Source of the DNA: Deinococcus alpinitundrae | GTDB lineage: Bacteria; Deinococcota; Deinococci; Deinococcales; Deinococcaceae | Direction of reading: 5' to 3' | Length of the DNA: 64,000 nucleotides | Assembly: GCF_009982895.1 (NCBI RefSeq) | Contig: NZ_WXZL01000001.1 | Location: 62,001 to 126,000, forward strand | Shown here: positions 46,645-58,817 of the stretch, piece by piece | How positions within the stretch are numbered: position 1 is the stretch's first letter | Layout: the number at the start of each line of letters is the position of its first letter | The notes under the pieces: generated by a model | Databases searched by the model: none | Told to the model about the DNA's origin: nothing | Seen by the model: the letters and a program-made list of their open reading frames with translations, nothing else | Program-made: the position numbers and the translations under genes

Positions 46645-47894
46645 TCAGGCCGGTTCCGAGGCCGCTCCCTGTGCGTCAGCGGCGAGCGGCTTTTGCCACA
46701 GCAGCAAGCCCAGCGCCGCCACCGTGCCGAAAGTCGCACCGGGGCCGAAGCGCGAGTAGAGCTGTCCGCCGCCCAGCGGCCCGGCGACCTGCGCCAGTGA
46801 GCCGAACGACTGCGCGCCGCCCTGCACCTGCCCCTGGGCCCCGGCGGGCGCAGCGATGGAGATCAACGTGTTCTGTGAGGCGGTGAAAATGCCCTCGCCA
46901 ACGGCGAAAAGCAGCGTGCTGACATATAACAGTGCCGGGTACGTGAACAGGGGCAGCAGCGCCATCCCGAGCATCCCGGCAGCTCCCAGCGAGATGCCCA
47001 GGATCGCCACGCCGCGTTCTTTGAGGGTCTTGATCAATCGCGGCAACACGAAGCCCTGCGCCACGATGTCGGTTGCGCCGACGATAATGAACAGCGTGCT
47101 GGCCTGCGACGGTTCCCAGCCGAGGACCTCGTGCTCCAGCAGCGCCAGGGTCACCTGCATCACCGACAGCGGCAACAGGAACATGACGATGACCGTAACC
47201 AGCCGCCGCACCGCCGGATACGCCAACGCGCCCGAGAGCTGTCGCAGCGGGTTGAGGTGTGAGGGGTCGAAGTGCTTGCTGCGCCGCGAGACGGGCAAAC
47301 TTTCCGGCAGCACGAACAGGCCCCACAGCGCGTTGAGCGCACTGAGACTGAGGTGCGACGCCAGGCCGCCGAGCGCCGGGCCGAGGATGAAGGCCGCGCC
47401 CGTCGTCGCATCGATTTGCCCGAAGATCTTGCCGCGCTCTTCCTGCGGCGTGATGTCGGCCACGTAGCCGAACAGTGCGCCGAAGCCGCGCGCGAACAGG
47501 CCGTCGATGCGCCCAAAAACAGCACCCACCAGCTGCCACCGATGCCGAAAAGGATATAGCCGATGGCCGAACCCGTGAGGATCAGGATGGGACGGCGTCC
47601 GTAGGCGTCGCTGATGGTACCCAGCACCGGAGCCGAGAAAAACAAGATGAAGGCATAGGCCGCGCCCAGCATCCCGATGACGGCGGCCTGCCGCGAGATT
47701 TGCGCCACATATTCGGCGACGATGTAAGGCAGCACCGGAAAGACCAGGCTGATGCCCATAGCAAACAAAAAAGCGGTGACGAGTAAGAAGAGGAGCGGGA
47801 CTTTCTTGGGGGAGATGAGGTCATGGGCGCAGGCTAGCTGGGCGGCTGCGGCGGGATCTTGAAGAAACGCGGCAGGCTTACTCCGGCACTGCAT
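46645..47894 (-). pseudogene. TetA-like MFS transporter interrupted by frameshift
   Basis: Two frames make up one transporter. 47894-47511 encodes helices 1-3 ([20 protein letters not shown], motif [15 protein letters not shown]). The rest is in the other frame from 47529 to 46645 ([20 protein letters not shown], then seven or eight helices). The break is at 47510-47520 near GGGCGC; one added base would join VLFLG to RIDG, the usual TetA order. A second missing base may lie in the C5 run at 47808-47812: the ATG at 47824 has TAGCCT six bases upstream but is out of frame with helix 1. It may be a true pseudogene or sequencing errors. Confidence 0.75.
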
Positions 47895-48723
47895 TCATTG
47901 GCACGGGGTCTGGCCACATGGGATGCGGATCTCTGGGGGCGTACTCCCGCGCCCTGACGAATTGTCCGAACAGGCCCGGTGTCATGAACGACAGCGCCTT
48001 GAACTCGCGTGTCAGGTGCGCTTGGTCGGCAAAACCGAGGTCGTAGGCAAGGCCCGCCAGCGAGAGGCCAGGATCGGCGAGCAGGCGATTATGGACTTCC
48101 TCAAAGCGGATCAGCCGCACGAGGGTCTTGGCGTTCACGCCGACTTCCGATGCGAACAGGCGCTCCAGCTGGCGCTGGCTCAGGTTCAGCTCCTCGGCCA
48201 GCGTCCCCAGCTTGACCTGTCCCAGACGGGTATACAGCGTCTGCGCCGCTTTGACGCCGCTTCCCAACGCGCGGCCGCGCTCGGCGAGCAGGGCCAGCAG
48301 CCAGGCGTCCAGCGTCTGCCGCGCCTCCTCCCACGCGCCCAGCTCCACGAGGGCAACGAGGGTGCGGGTGATCGCCGGATACTGGAGGCTGAGGTCAAGC
48401 GTGAGCATGTGGGCTTCCCAGCCAAACAGTTGCCGCGCCGCCCACGGAAAAATCTCCGTGCCCAGCGTCCTGCTGACGCCCTGTGACACCGCTCGCAGCG
48501 GCGTGAGGCTCAGCCCGGAGAGCAGGGCGTCCGGCATCCGCTCCAATGCTTTGTCCAGCAGCGAACCCTGCCAGGTGAAGCCGACCGAGAAGGTGAGTCT
48601 GACCAGGCGTTCCGGCAAGAAGCGGTGTTCCTCGGTGTCGCCGTGGTGCAAGTCGGAGACCTGAAAGTAATTGCGCACCAGCGGGCGCAGGCGGGCGTCG
48701 GGCAAAAACTCGCGGTAAGCCAC
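47878..48723 (-). CDS. AraC-family transcriptional regulator
   Basis: 281 residues. An N-terminal sensor part (about 1-165) precedes two helix-turn-helix motifs (about 175-265): [20 protein letters not shown] and [20 protein letters not shown]. It is directly upstream of the damaged MFS gene and overlaps its frame, so it probably regulated that transporter. Ligand unknown. Confidence 0.88.
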   Translation of the reverse strand: MAYREFLPDARLRPLVRNYFQVSDLHHGDTEEHRFLPERLVRLTFSVGFTWQGSLLDKALERMPDALLSGLSLTPLRAVSQGVSRTLGTEIFPWAARQLFGWEAHMLTLDLSLQYPAITRTLVALVELGAWEEARQTLDAWLLALLAERGRALGSGVKAAQTLYTRLGQVKLGTLAEELNLSQRQLERLFASEVGVNAKTLVRLIRFEEVHNRLLADPGLSLAGLAYDLGFADQAHLTREFKALSFMTPGLFGQFVRAREYAPRDPHPMWPDPVPMNAVPE

Positions 48724-49041
48724 GCGCCCACTCTGGCAGACGGCGGGCGCGGGCGCATCCGCCGTTCTGCGGGGGCCAGGCTGCCTGATCTGTTCAAGAC
48801 AAGTTCAAGCGGCGCGACGGAAGCGTTTCAATCGAAGAAGGGGAACGTCCATGTTGATGGGGGCAACGAAACGTACGATTACCCCTGGCGTTCAGCGGCG
48901 CGACCGAAAATCGCTGACCTGTTGTTGCCCAACGTCGGGGCGGCTTCAAACCTTCTGGGACGCCCACTTCGGCTAAAGACCGCACTCATGTCGAACAGCG
49001 GCTCGTTACTCCATCCCGACGCGCGGCCACCCTCTTTCGCT
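48724..49041. other. 318-base gene-free stretch
   Basis: No open frame with plausible codon use, terminator or RNA gene seen. The only regularity is two copies of GTTCAAG about 11 bases apart near 48797-48814. Promoters of the flanking minus-strand AraC gene may lie at its left side. Confidence 0.5.
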
Positions 49042-50688
49042 TCAGGGGGCGCTGCCCACATCCAGCATCCGGGTCAACTGGTAGAGGTCGGCTTCGGCCT
49101 GAGGATCGGGTTTGAGCACCCGCTCCACACTGGCGGCCTGGCGCAGACGTTCCTGCAACGCCGGGGCGGTGTCGGTCGGATAGCGCTGACGCCAGAGGGC
49201 CAAAGCTCCGGCCACTTGGGGCGCGGCAAACGAGGTGCCCTGGTTCGCTGAACTTTCCTTGCCGTCAGGGCCGTTGGCCCAGACCAGGGTGCCGGGCGCG
49301 AGCACGTCCACCCAGCTTCCCCGCACCGAGTAACGTGAAGTCCGCAGGTGGGCCGGGTCGGCCACAGGCTGCTCGGCGGCCCCCACCGCCGTCAGGTTGG
49401 AGAGGTCGAGCGCTGCCGGGTACTGCCGCACTTCATAGAGCGCGCCGCTCAGGTACTCGGTCCAGTCGTTTCCCGCCGAGGCGACGACCTGAACGCCGTA
49501 TTTGGCAGTCTGCGACAGGACCTTGCGCAGCACGTCACGCTCGAAGTCGCCAGTATCGCCGCCGAGACTCAGGTTGACGATCAGTGACCCGAGTTGACTC
49601 CGGGTTTGTGCCGTGGAAAGGGCCCAGCACAAACCGCGCACGACATCGCCGACCCGGCATTGCCCGGCCGCGTTGCAGACCTTGAGCGGCAGGACACTGG
49701 CTTCCGGGGCCACACCGTAAGGCACCCCCGCAGCCAGGCTGGCGACCTGGGTGCCGTGCCCAGTGGGAGCGCCCGCCACCCTGAAATCGTCGTCGGTGAC
49801 CCTCGCCAGATCCTGGTTGAGCTGGCTTTCCCGGGTGAACTGCTGGCCGGGCAGCAGCCGCGAGCCGAACGGCTTCAGGCCCAGCCCCAGCCCCGATATC
49901 CCGATCCCGGTATCGAGGACGGCGATCAAGCTGCCTTTGCCGTTCAGGCCACGGGCGGCGGCTTTGGGAGCGCCGATCACCTCAGCGGCCTTCATCGGAA
50001 CCAGGCTGGGGTCCGGCTGGGTCGGGGAAGCACCGGTTGAGCTGATGGTGCGCGGATTGACCCCCAGGATCACCCCCGGATACTGGGCAGCGTCAAGGTC
50101 GAGCTGCTCCAGCAGCGCCTCGAAGTCGGAAGCGCTCCCGCCGAAACTGGCCTCGACGAGCGATCCCTGGCAAGCGGAGGAGGGGTACAGCGGGATGAAC
50201 GTGTCGATCTTCGGTTGCAGCTTGTGGCTCCAAAGGATTCGCTGCAAGTCACCCTGCGTCCGACCCGGCGCGAGCAGAAAAAGCAGGCCGCCCGGCTGAT
50301 CGGCCAGGTAGGAGCGTCCCAGCACGTAGGTCGTGCGGCCCGCCATATTCGGCCCGTCCCGGATCTCCAGGGTCTGGGGACCGCCCCAACCGCCCTTGCT
50401 CCCGCCCGGCACCGTGAACGACACCACACTGCCGACGCGGGTCGAGGGCAGCAACTGGCCCGCGATGTAGATCTGCGGCGATATCGGAGTCCAGTTCAGG
50501 GTGGCGCTGGTCGGGTTACCCAGCGTGATGTACTTGGGCAGCCGCGCAGGCGTGAAGGTGCGCTGGATGTTCATGCCCATACCCTCAAGCCGCGCCGCCG
50601 GCGCAGCGCCGGAAGTGGGCTGCGGCAAGACCGCCTGGCACCCGGTCAGCAGGAGCAGCGCGGCGACACTGGTGAACATTTTATGCAT
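49042..50688 (-). CDS. subtilisin-like (S8) serine protease lipoprotein
   Basis: 548 residues with a lipobox LLLTGC (Cys17). A beta-rich N-terminal part (about 40-225) precedes the S8 domain: catalytic Asp in IAVLDTGIGI, His in GHGTQVASLAAG, Asn in VVASAGND and Ser in GTSFAAPQVAGALAL. It is anchored outside the cytoplasmic membrane and should digest external protein. The propeptide boundary is unclear. The gene follows the SARP-like regulator on the same strand, separated by 82 bases, so regulation by it is possible. Confidence 0.93.
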   Translation of the reverse strand: MHKMFTSVAALLLLTGCQAVLPQPTSGAAPAARLEGMGMNIQRTFTPARLPKYITLGNPTSATLNWTPISPQIYIAGQLLPSTRVGSVVSFTVPGGSKGGWGGPQTLEIRDGPNMAGRTTYVLGRSYLADQPGGLLFLLAPGRTQGDLQRILWSHKLQPKIDTFIPLYPSSACQGSLVEASFGGSASDFEALLEQLDLDAAQYPGVILGVNPRTISSTGASPTQPDPSLVPMKAAEVIGAPKAAARGLNGKGSLIAVLDTGIGISGLGLGLKPFGSRLLPGQQFTRESQLNQDLARVTDDDFRVAGAPTGHGTQVASLAAGVPYGVAPEASVLPLKVCNAAGQCRVGDVVRGLCWALSTAQTRSQLGSLIVNLSLGGDTGDFERDVLRKVLSQTAKYGVQVVASAGNDWTEYLSGALYEVRQYPAALDLSNLTAVGAAEQPVADPAHLRTSRYSVRGSWVDVLAPGTLVWANGPDGKESSANQGTSFAAPQVAGALALWRQRYPTDTAPALQERLRQAASVERVLKPDPQAEADLYQLTRMLDVGSAP

Positions 50689-50770
50689 GTTGGGTCTCCT
50701 GGGCGGAGCTGACAGCGGGGAAGCGGAAGTCTGGACGCGGATACCTGAACTCAGTGTGCCCTCTCACCCC

Positions 50771-53227
50771 TTAACGACCCATGATCGTTTCTACCGGGCT
50801 CGGCGCTGGCCCCGTCAGGCCCTGCCGGAACGCTTCCAGATCAGCTCTGAACTCGGCGGCCGTGGTCACGAAACCGCCGCGTTCGAGCAGCTCGATGGCC
50901 TGTTCCCAGGCGGGCAGGTCACGTTCGAGTTCGGCCAGATTGGCGAGCAGAATGGCCGTCATCTGAATGTCGCCCGTTCGCTCACACAGCGCCAGACCTT
51001 GGCGGTAGGCGTCCTTGGCCCGCTGCGGCTGCTCGGCGTGCCACAACACCCCCAGGCTGTTCCAGGCAATCTCGGCGGGCGTCAGGGCACCGCTCTCCAT
51101 GCCGAGCGCGATGCCTCGCTCGAAGGCCTGCTGCGCCTGCGCCAAATCACCCTGGGCCAGGTACCCGTTTCCCATGTTGGTCTGTACCGTCGCCTGCGCC
51201 GAGAGGTCATCTTCAGCCGCTTCGAGCACCTCGGCGAAGGCGGCGGCAGTGGGCTGCCCCAGAACGACGCGGGCAGCGGCGCGGTTGTTGAGCGACCACA
51301 ACCAGCGCGATCTCTGGCCGGTGGCCTGCCACAGCGTCGCCGAGCGGCTGAACAGGGCCAGCGCTGCCGCGCCGTCGCCGGAGCGCAGTTCGAGTTCCCC
51401 CAGGGTATTGAGCGCTTCGGCCTCAGCCTCCAAGGGGCCGCCCAGCGCGGCCTGAGCAGCCTGGCGGGCCGGGCCGGGAAAGCCCAGCTTGAACAGCAGG
51501 CGCGAGCGCAGCGCCTCGACCTCGGCGGGGTTGGGCGCAGGGTCGGGACTGCCCTGACTGCCCAGCTCACCGAGCAGCTCCAGCGCCTGCTTGAAGCTGT
51601 TGCCGCGCTCCAGGGCGCGGGCCCGCAGCAACGTCAGCGTGGGGGAAGGTGGGGCGTCGCGCAGCAACTCGGCAGCCTTGCGGGCAAAACCGCGCCGCAG
51701 CATTTCCTGACCCCAGTCCTGGTAGGCCAGTTGCACCCGGCGCAGGTCCGGAGCCTCCCAGAGGGCGCGAGATTGCTGATACAGGGCCAGCGCCGGACCC
51801 GGCGGCAACTGTCGGGCCAACGCCAGGCTCAGCAGTTGCCGGTTCAGCGGCGGCCCGCTTTCCAGATGGGCCAGCGCCACCGCTCTCCCCCGCACCGCGC
51901 CGGAGGGTTCGACCAGTCCAGCTCCCAGCAGCCGGGTGTGGCTTTGCACCAGCGCTGCGCCGGTCCAGCCCAGGGCCTGGCGGGCCACGCTCAGATCGGG
52001 GTCGGGCAGCAGCGTCAGGGCAGCGTAGAGCGCCCGCTCGTCCTCGCCTAGCCGCCGCAGCCGGGCACCCAGTTCGCTTTCCAGTGCCTCGCCGCGCAGA
52101 AAAGCGCCGACCAGCGCGGGCACGCCGCCTGTGGCCGTGTGGGCACCGGGAAAAGCACTCAGCTCGGCTGCGCTCAGGGTGCCCAGCTCCAGGCTGAGAT
52201 CGACCGGCAGCGCGGCCTCACCCGGCCCGGTCAGCACCACCACGCACGCTGGGCGCAACTGGGCGAGCCGGGTCAGCAGGGCCTGGCTCTCGGGGTCCAT
52301 CTGCGGCCAGTCGTCGAGCAGCAGCAGGCCGCCCAAATGTTCGGCCGCGTGGGCCAGACGGCGCAACAAGGTCGCCGCGTCGCCGGACGGATCGCCCAGC
52401 AGCGGCTCCAGTGTGGCGTAGGGCAGGCCCGAACGCGCGCTCAGCAGCAGGCCGCCCCCCAGCGAAAGTTCGCGCAGCAGAGCGGTTTTGCCCAGCCCCG
52501 CGCCGCCGCGAACCCAGGCCCATTCACCGGGGTGCAGGGCCGCCAGCTGGCGCACTTCGGCGCTCCGTCCGGCAAAGGGCGGTGTCAGGTGGCTGCGCAC
52601 GGTCTCCGCCGGGGCGCTGAGCGGGAGGTCCAGCTCGCGGGCCTCGCGTTCCAGAACGCCGCACAGGGGGTGATCGGTGGCGCGCAGCAAGCGGTAGACG
52701 CGGGGCAGATCCTCGGGTTCGAGCGGTGGCGCACCGGGCACCCGGTAGGCGGCCTCGGCGTGGGCGGCGGCGGCAGCAAAGCGGGCCGAGGCCGCGTCCT
52801 GCTCGGCCTGGTGCAGCAGTGCCGAGCGCCACTCGCGGGCCAGTTCCTCGCGGGTATTCAGCAGCCATTCTTCGAGTTCCTCACCGATCTCGTCACCGCC
52901 CACGCCATCGGCGAAGGCACCGGCGTAGAGCACCCTGGCGACGCCGAACTGACCGGAACGCAGGGCGGCGCGGAGTTCAGCGGCGTCACACCCGGCGGTG
53001 GCCCACATCCGGCTCTCGTCGGCCTCAGCGCTGTTCATTTTTCGCAGGTGGGCGAGTGCCACGGCCAAGTTGTTCATCGGGTTGGGCGCAGCGGGCCAGA
53101 ACAGTTCGGCCAGAAAGCGCCGGGGCTGTGGGCCTTCCAGCGCGAGGTAAGCCAGCAGCAGCAGGGGCTTTTCGCGGCGAAACTTCTCGCCCTCAAGCCG
53201 CAGCCGCCCCAGCGTGTTGAGCTTCAC
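50771..53227 (-). CDS. SARP-like regulator with AAA/STAND ATPase and TPR region
   Basis: 818 residues from GTG 53227, with TAAACT (53233-53238) five bases upstream. Order: an OmpR-type winged helix with bacterial transcriptional activator region (about 1-200; FRREKPLLLLAYLALEGPQP, LAELFWPAAPNPMNNLAVAL), an ATPase with Walker A GGAGLGKTALL and Walker B LLLLDDWP (about 225-420), and tetratricopeptide repeats (about 530-790, LGELELRSGDGAAALALFSR; MGNGYLAQGDLAQAQQAFER). Proteins of this plan switch genes on after ligand or partner binding to the repeats. The target is unknown; the protease downstream is a candidate. Confidence 0.87.
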   Translation of the reverse strand: MKLNTLGRLRLEGEKFRREKPLLLLAYLALEGPQPRRFLAELFWPAAPNPMNNLAVALAHLRKMNSAEADESRMWATAGCDAAELRAALRSGQFGVARVLYAGAFADGVGGDEIGEELEEWLLNTREELAREWRSALLHQAEQDAASARFAAAAAHAEAAYRVPGAPPLEPEDLPRVYRLLRATDHPLCGVLEREARELDLPLSAPAETVRSHLTPPFAGRSAEVRQLAALHPGEWAWVRGGAGLGKTALLRELSLGGGLLLSARSGLPYATLEPLLGDPSGDAATLLRRLAHAAEHLGGLLLLDDWPQMDPESQALLTRLAQLRPACVVVLTGPGEAALPVDLSLELGTLSAAELSAFPGAHTATGGVPALVGAFLRGEALESELGARLRRLGEDERALYAALTLLPDPDLSVARQALGWTGAALVQSHTRLLGAGLVEPSGAVRGRAVALAHLESGPPLNRQLLSLALARQLPPGPALALYQQSRALWEAPDLRRVQLAYQDWGQEMLRRGFARKAAELLRDAPPSPTLTLLRARALERGNSFKQALELLGELGSQGSPDPAPNPAEVEALRSRLLFKLGFPGPARQAAQAALGGPLEAEAEALNTLGELELRSGDGAAALALFSRSATLWQATGQRSRWLWSLNNRAAARVVLGQPTAAAFAEVLEAAEDDLSAQATVQTNMGNGYLAQGDLAQAQQAFERGIALGMESGALTPAEIAWNSLGVLWHAEQPQRAKDAYRQGLALCERTGDIQMTAILLANLAELERDLPAWEQAIELLERGGFVTTAAEFRADLEAFRQGLTGPAPSPVETIMGR

Positions 53228-53440
53228 ACTTTAGTTTAGTCCTTTTGGAGGCAGTGTCCGGCCCTCTGAGAGCGGCGCGGGCGGGATTGATCATGGCTGG
53301 TGATCATGGACCGGTAAAGGGGTGGCCCGTACCTTCAGGGCAAGAGCGGCACACTCCGCTCCGCACCGATCACCCGGAGGCCCACCGCCACCTCTCGCCC
53401 CGCCGCTCAAGTCGGCGCTGTCTTACCGGAGGAAAAAGCC

Positions 53441-54259
53441 ATGAAGCTCCCCATCCCCATGACCAGCCTGGCCCTCGGCACCACCCTGCTGCTCGCCCTC
53501 TCCGCCTGCGGCACCACCCCCAGTGCTCCAAGCGTCCCAGACGCCAGCCTCAGTGGCCAGGCCATCAACTGCCCCGACCATGATTGCAGCGGTCCCAGTC
53601 CCGTCACCCCGCTGCCGCCTACGCCACCGGTCACCCCACCCCCCCCGGCCTCCAGCTTGCCCGGCAGCGGCCCCAACATCCGGCTCAAGGTCGTCATCGA
53701 CAGCGTCACGGCCCGTGACAACATTGAGTGGACCGGCGTGGACGAGTTCTACCTGCTGGGCGACCTGCTGGTGTCCAAGCCGGACGGGTCCAGAAAGTCG
53801 GTGCCGCTCGTGGTTCCCACCTTCGGCATCAACGAGGGCCAGACCCACGTGCTCAATCAGGTGGTCCTCAACGAGGTGGTGACGCCCGGCTCGGACGTGA
53901 TCGGCAAGATGACGGCCTTCGACGAGGACTTCAGCAAGGACTGGCTCAGCGTCCGGGAAAAAGTGATCGCCGCCGCCAACGCCGCTGCCTCCGGGGCCGC
54001 CCTGCTCGGGCCCAAGGGCGTGGTGGTGGCGGGCATCCTCAAGGGCATGATTTCGGTGGCCGATCCGATTCTCAGCTACGTCGATCACGACGACAAGCTG
54101 GGCGACATCAATGTGGCGTCGACTGTTCTCAGCTACAGCATGGTGCCCAAAATTTTCTACAAGGCCCGCCTGTACGCGAATGGCTGGTACGACTCCTTCG
54201 ATTACGACGTGCGCTATCACATCGAAGCCGAGCGCACGACCAGCGCCCTGACGTTCTAG
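53441..54259 (+). CDS. lipoprotein with Pro-rich linker, unknown function
   Basis: 272 residues, CGGAGG ribosome site, lipobox LALSAC (Cys23). A Pro/Thr linker (about 55-75) leads to a domain with [20 protein letters not shown], a Gly/Ala-rich hydrophobic patch ([20 protein letters not shown]) and a conserved-looking end ([19 protein letters not shown]). No family recognised. Confidence 0.75.
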   Translation: MKLPIPMTSLALGTTLLLALSACGTTPSAPSVPDASLSGQAINCPDHDCSGPSPVTPLPPTPPVTPPPPASSLPGSGPNIRLKVVIDSVTARDNIEWTGVDEFYLLGDLLVSKPDGSRKSVPLVVPTFGINEGQTHVLNQVVLNEVVTPGSDVIGKMTAFDEDFSKDWLSVREKVIAAANAAASGAALLGPKGVVVAGILKGMISVADPILSYVDHDDKLGDINVASTVLSYSMVPKIFYKARLYANGWYDSFDYDVRYHIEAERTTSALTF

Positions 54260-54448
54260 GAAACCGTCTTCAGCCTGAACGCGGCACACCGCACCCGGTT
54301 CAGCCGCCGCGTTCTTCCTGAGCCGCAGCCCTCAGACCGACGCCTCCGCCGAACGCTGCGGAGGGTGGGAAACCCATGTCTTTGCAACCCCGACCGAGCG
54401 CCGCCAACCTTCCTCACCGCCTTCCTACCGTTCCAAAAGGAATTCGTC

Positions 54449-55930
54449 ATGTCTAACCTCATCCCTGTGCAGGCTCGTCCGACCCGCTGGCGGCTGGCGC
54501 TGCTCGGCAGCCTGGTCCTGGCGCTTGTCGCCTGCGGAAATTCCAGCTCGCCCCCGGTGACCCCCAGCCCCAGCGGGGTGGTCACCCCCACCCCAACACC
54601 CAATCCGATGCCAGACCCCACCCCAACACCCAACCCGACGCCAGACCCCACACCCACGCCAAATCCAACCCCAGACCCGACCCCAGTCCCCACGCCTGAT
54701 CCAACGCCGACCCCCAATCCCACGCCGGACCCGACGCCGACACCAACCCCCACGCCCAGCCCGCCCGACACCACACCCCCCGCCAAACCAGCAGGACTTC
54801 AGGTCACGCCGGGCACCGTGCGCGGCACGCTGGAGGTCAAGTGGAGCGCCAACGCCGAGAGCGATCTGCTGCGCTACACGGTCACGGCCTTACCGGTCGG
54901 TGCCGGGAACCAGCCTGCGCCGCTGTTGGGGGGAAAAGACCAGACCAGCGCCACCCTGACTGGACTGACCGACGCGACCAGTTATCAGGTGTTCGTCGAC
55001 GCTGAAGATGAGGCGGGCAACCATTCGGCCAAAGCTGGGCCAGTCGTTGCCAAAACGCTGACGCTGAGCGCCCCCACGCTGCGCAACTACGAACCCAAGG
55101 CGGCCAGCGGGGTGGCGCGCAGCACCGACATCGCGCTCGATTTCGGCGAGGCGATGGACCGGGCCAGTGTGCAGGCGGCCTTGACCCTGAGCATCAACGG
55201 CAGCGTGCGGGCCTTCACTTCCAGCTGGAACCCTGACAGCCGACTGGTGAGGATCAGCCCGGCCGGGGGCTTTGCCAACGGCGACAACGTGCTGTGGACG
55301 CTCGGAACCGGGGCCAGGAATGCGGTGGGTACGGCCCTGAGCGGGTCCGTCAACAAGAGCTTCCGGATTGTCCAGGCCAGAACGGTGACGCTCGCGCCCA
55401 ACGCGGCGCTGACCAAAACCCTGGTGGAGCGCTGCCGCGATCCGAAACTGCTCCAGCAGCTGTGCAGCAGCCGGACCTACAACACCCGCCCCGACCTGTT
55501 GATCGGAGACGGCTACGACGACGACCTCTACACCCACCACGCCTACCTCACCTTCTCGACGGCCAGCCTGCCCTCGAGCGCGACCATCGTCAGTGCCCAG
55601 TTGAACCTGCCCACCGTCAGCAGCAAGGTCGGCCAGCCCCTGTCGCTGGGGCCGGTGACGCTGGAACGCGTCAACTTCGGCACCACGCTGAGCGCGACTT
55701 ACGCCAGCTTCGCCACGCCGCGCCTCGGCGTCGTTTCGGCGCCGCTGAACGCCACCCCCCACTTCTTCAATGTCACGGACTTCGTTCGCAAGGACTGGGA
55801 GCTGCGCGCCGCCATGAACCACCTCAGCGAGATGCGGCTCTCGATTATTCCCAACACCAACTGGGACAAGAACCGCGACTACATGATCTACGAGAATCCT
55901 TCGCTGACCGTCAGCTACGAGTACCCGTAA
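54449..55930 (+). CDS. lipoprotein with PT-repeat linker, Fn3, Ig-like and DNRLRE-like domains
   Basis: 493 residues from the ATG at 54449 with AAAAGGAA upstream; an in-frame ATG at 54365 is too far from the signal peptide. Lipobox ALVAC (about Cys29). Order: [14 protein letters not shown] linker (45-105), fibronectin type III (about 112-205), Big_5-like Ig domain (about 208-315), and a C-terminal domain like DNRLRE surface domains ([40 protein letters not shown]). It is a surface protein; binding partner unknown. Confidence 0.82.
   Translation: MSNLIPVQARPTRWRLALLGSLVLALVACGNSSSPPVTPSPSGVVTPTPTPNPMPDPTPTPNPTPDPTPTPNPTPDPTPVPTPDPTPTPNPTPDPTPTPTPTPSPPDTTPPAKPAGLQVTPGTVRGTLEVKWSANAESDLLRYTVTALPVGAGNQPAPLLGGKDQTSATLTGLTDATSYQVFVDAEDEAGNHSAKAGPVVAKTLTLSAPTLRNYEPKAASGVARSTDIALDFGEAMDRASVQAALTLSINGSVRAFTSSWNPDSRLVRISPAGGFANGDNVLWTLGTGARNAVGTALSGSVNKSFRIVQARTVTLAPNAALTKTLVERCRDPKLLQQLCSSRTYNTRPDLLIGDGYDDDLYTHHAYLTFSTASLPSSATIVSAQLNLPTVSSKVGQPLSLGPVTLERVNFGTTLSATYASFATPRLGVVSAPLNATPHFFNVTDFVRKDWELRAAMNHLSEMRLSIIPNTNWDKNRDYMIYENPSLTVSYEYP
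54581..54760 (+). repeat. in-gene tandem repeat encoding Pro-Thr linker
   Basis: Imperfect repeats of about 30 bases encode variants of [10 protein letters not shown]. The length could vary between strains by slippage. Confidence 0.7.
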
Positions 55931-56008
55931 GCGGATCAGTCGGCAGGACGGTGCGGACCTGGCACCGTCCTCCGGCCCGTTCCCTCGCCCGTGACAGCTT
56001 CGCCTGGG

Positions 56009-56014
56009 TAAACT
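56009..56014 (+). promoter_or_regulatory. -10 box (TAAACT) of fumC
   Basis: Six bases before the ATG at 56021. Confidence 0.55.
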
Positions 56015-56020
56015 TGATTC

Positions 56021-57415
<1,395 letters not shown>

Positions 57416-57441
57416 GCATTGACTCACAAAATCCCAGGGAT

Positions 57442-57447
57442 TAAATT
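57442..57447 (+). promoter_or_regulatory. -10 box (TAAATT) of the DUF1963 gene
   Basis: Six bases before the ATG at 57454. Confidence 0.5.
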
Positions 57448-57453
57448 CTGTGC

Positions 57454-58287
57454 ATGACAGAAGAAGGTGTGCTTCAGCTTATCGCGGCCCATCAGTTAAC
57501 CGAGCACACCCAGGTTATTCTCGAATTGCTGCGCCCTGCCGTTTACTTCACCCTGGGCGCGGCGGGCGAGGGCCTGGCGCACAGCCGCCTGGGAGGTCGT
57601 CCTGATCTGCCCGCCGAACTGGACTGGCCCAGCGACGAAGACGGCGCTCCCCTGACGCCACTCCTCCAGCTCAGCTTGCAAGACATCCCGGTGTTTGCGG
57701 GCAATCCCTTTCCCAGCAGCGGACTGCTCAGCGTCTTCGTGGGACTGGACGAATCTGCCTGGGACGTGCCGCAGCGTGTTTTTCTGTTCGAAGCCGAATC
57801 GGTTCTCGCGCCCCGTCCGCTTCCCGAGAACGCCCGCACAAGCGACATGCTCAGCGAGGTCGTGCCCCACCACCTCAAGCTGGAACTGGGCATGGACCTG
57901 CCACGCTGGGCAACGGCCCAGGAAGACCGGTTGACCCAGGCCATGAGCAGCGAACAGCAGAGTCAGTACTGGGCGCTGCTGCGGGAACTGGAACCCAAGG
58001 GCACGGTGGGCCGCCTGCTCGGTTACGCGGCAGGCATCGGTCATGACCCCCGCCAGGACGCCTACATCTCCCGCGAGGTGCCCGGCATGGGGGTCGACGA
58101 TTTCGCCCGGCGTGTCGAACTGGACCTGAACCTGGCCGAGCATTGGCAGCACTTGCTGACGCTGAATTCGATCAATGCCCTGGACCTGATCATCTGGGAC
58201 GCGGGCTACCTGCAATTTCTGATCAAGGACAGCGACCTGGCCACCCTTGAGTTTGGGCAGATCTACGCCGCCGTGGAAACGAGTTGA
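57454..58287 (+). CDS. DUF1963 (YwqG-like) protein
   Basis: 277 residues. SRLGGRPDLPAELDWPSDED and PLTPLLQLSLQDIPVFAGNP open the domain; GLLSVFVGLDES and LLGYAAGIGHDPR follow, and LLTLNSINALDLIIWDAGYL near the end is the usual closing part. The family has no proven biochemical role. Soluble, with no signal peptide. Confidence 0.87.
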   Translation: MTEEGVLQLIAAHQLTEHTQVILELLRPAVYFTLGAAGEGLAHSRLGGRPDLPAELDWPSDEDGAPLTPLLQLSLQDIPVFAGNPFPSSGLLSVFVGLDESAWDVPQRVFLFEAESVLAPRPLPENARTSDMLSEVVPHHLKLELGMDLPRWATAQEDRLTQAMSSEQQSQYWALLRELEPKGTVGRLLGYAAGIGHDPRQDAYISREVPGMGVDDFARRVELDLNLAEHWQHLLTLNSINALDLIIWDAGYLQFLIKDSDLATLEFGQIYAAVETS

Positions 58288-58475
58288 GCGCTCATCCCAA
58301 GGGCAGACAGATCCTGCTGTTTGACTTCACCGGCCCCCTCTGGTTCCGGCGCAGCCCGGCCCCACATTCCTTCGTGACCGTGCCGCCGAGTGGAGGCCGC
58401 GACCCCCGATCTCAAGGCAGCGGTACTGGTTCCCTGCGGCTGGGGCATGCTTTGCGAATAGCCGAGCAGAGTTGC

Positions 58476-58481
58476 TAAGCT
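58476..58481 (+). promoter_or_regulatory. -10 box (TAAGCT) of the small membrane protein gene
   Basis: Six bases before the GTG at 58488. Confidence 0.5.
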
Positions 58482-58487
58482 CCTCCC

Positions 58488-58817
58488 GTGAACACCATCA
58501 ATGTGAGCGGCGCAGGCCTCAGCTTCGCCGTCCTGGCGGCGGCTCTGATTCTGGTGCTGGGCGTCTGGCGCAAGCGGCGCGATCTGGGGATGCGCGGCAT
58601 GTGGGGCACGCTCGGTACGCTGGCTCTGATCAGCCTGTGCGAAGCGCTGCTCGTTTCGCCAGGCTTCATGGGCCTCTCAATGCTCGCGGATGGAGGCTTT
58701 GTCGGTTTGGCCCTTTTCAGTCTGCTCAATCTGGCCCTCGCCTTCATGCCGCTTTACGTCGCGGCCAACTGGGTCGAGGTGATTCTGCGTCAGACACGGC
58801 CCCCGGCTGAACCCTAA
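58488..58817 (+). CDS. small membrane protein, 109 aa
   Basis: GTG start fixed by the upstream TAAGCT. Three hydrophobic segments (about 10-27, 41-60, 71-92) with a positive loop [11 protein letters not shown] between the first two. No family recognised. It overlaps the end of trmD tail to tail by four bases. Confidence 0.72.
   Translation: MNTINVSGAGLSFAVLAAALILVLGVWRKRRDLGMRGMWGTLGTLALISLCEALLVSPGFMGLSMLADGGFVGLALFSLLNLALAFMPLYVAANWVEVILRQTRPPAEP

Noticed and set aside
47505..47525. Programmed -1 frameshift in the MFS gene
   Set aside because: The T5 run does not form a proper in-frame slippery heptamer and no stem-loop was seen after it; a lost base is simpler.
52139..53239. 366-codon plus-strand frame
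   Set aside because: Antisense to the SARP-like regulator; no plausible protein composition.
54581..54760. Short repeats considered as a CRISPR array
   Set aside because: Repeats are imperfect, without unique spacers, and encode an in-frame Pro-Thr linker.
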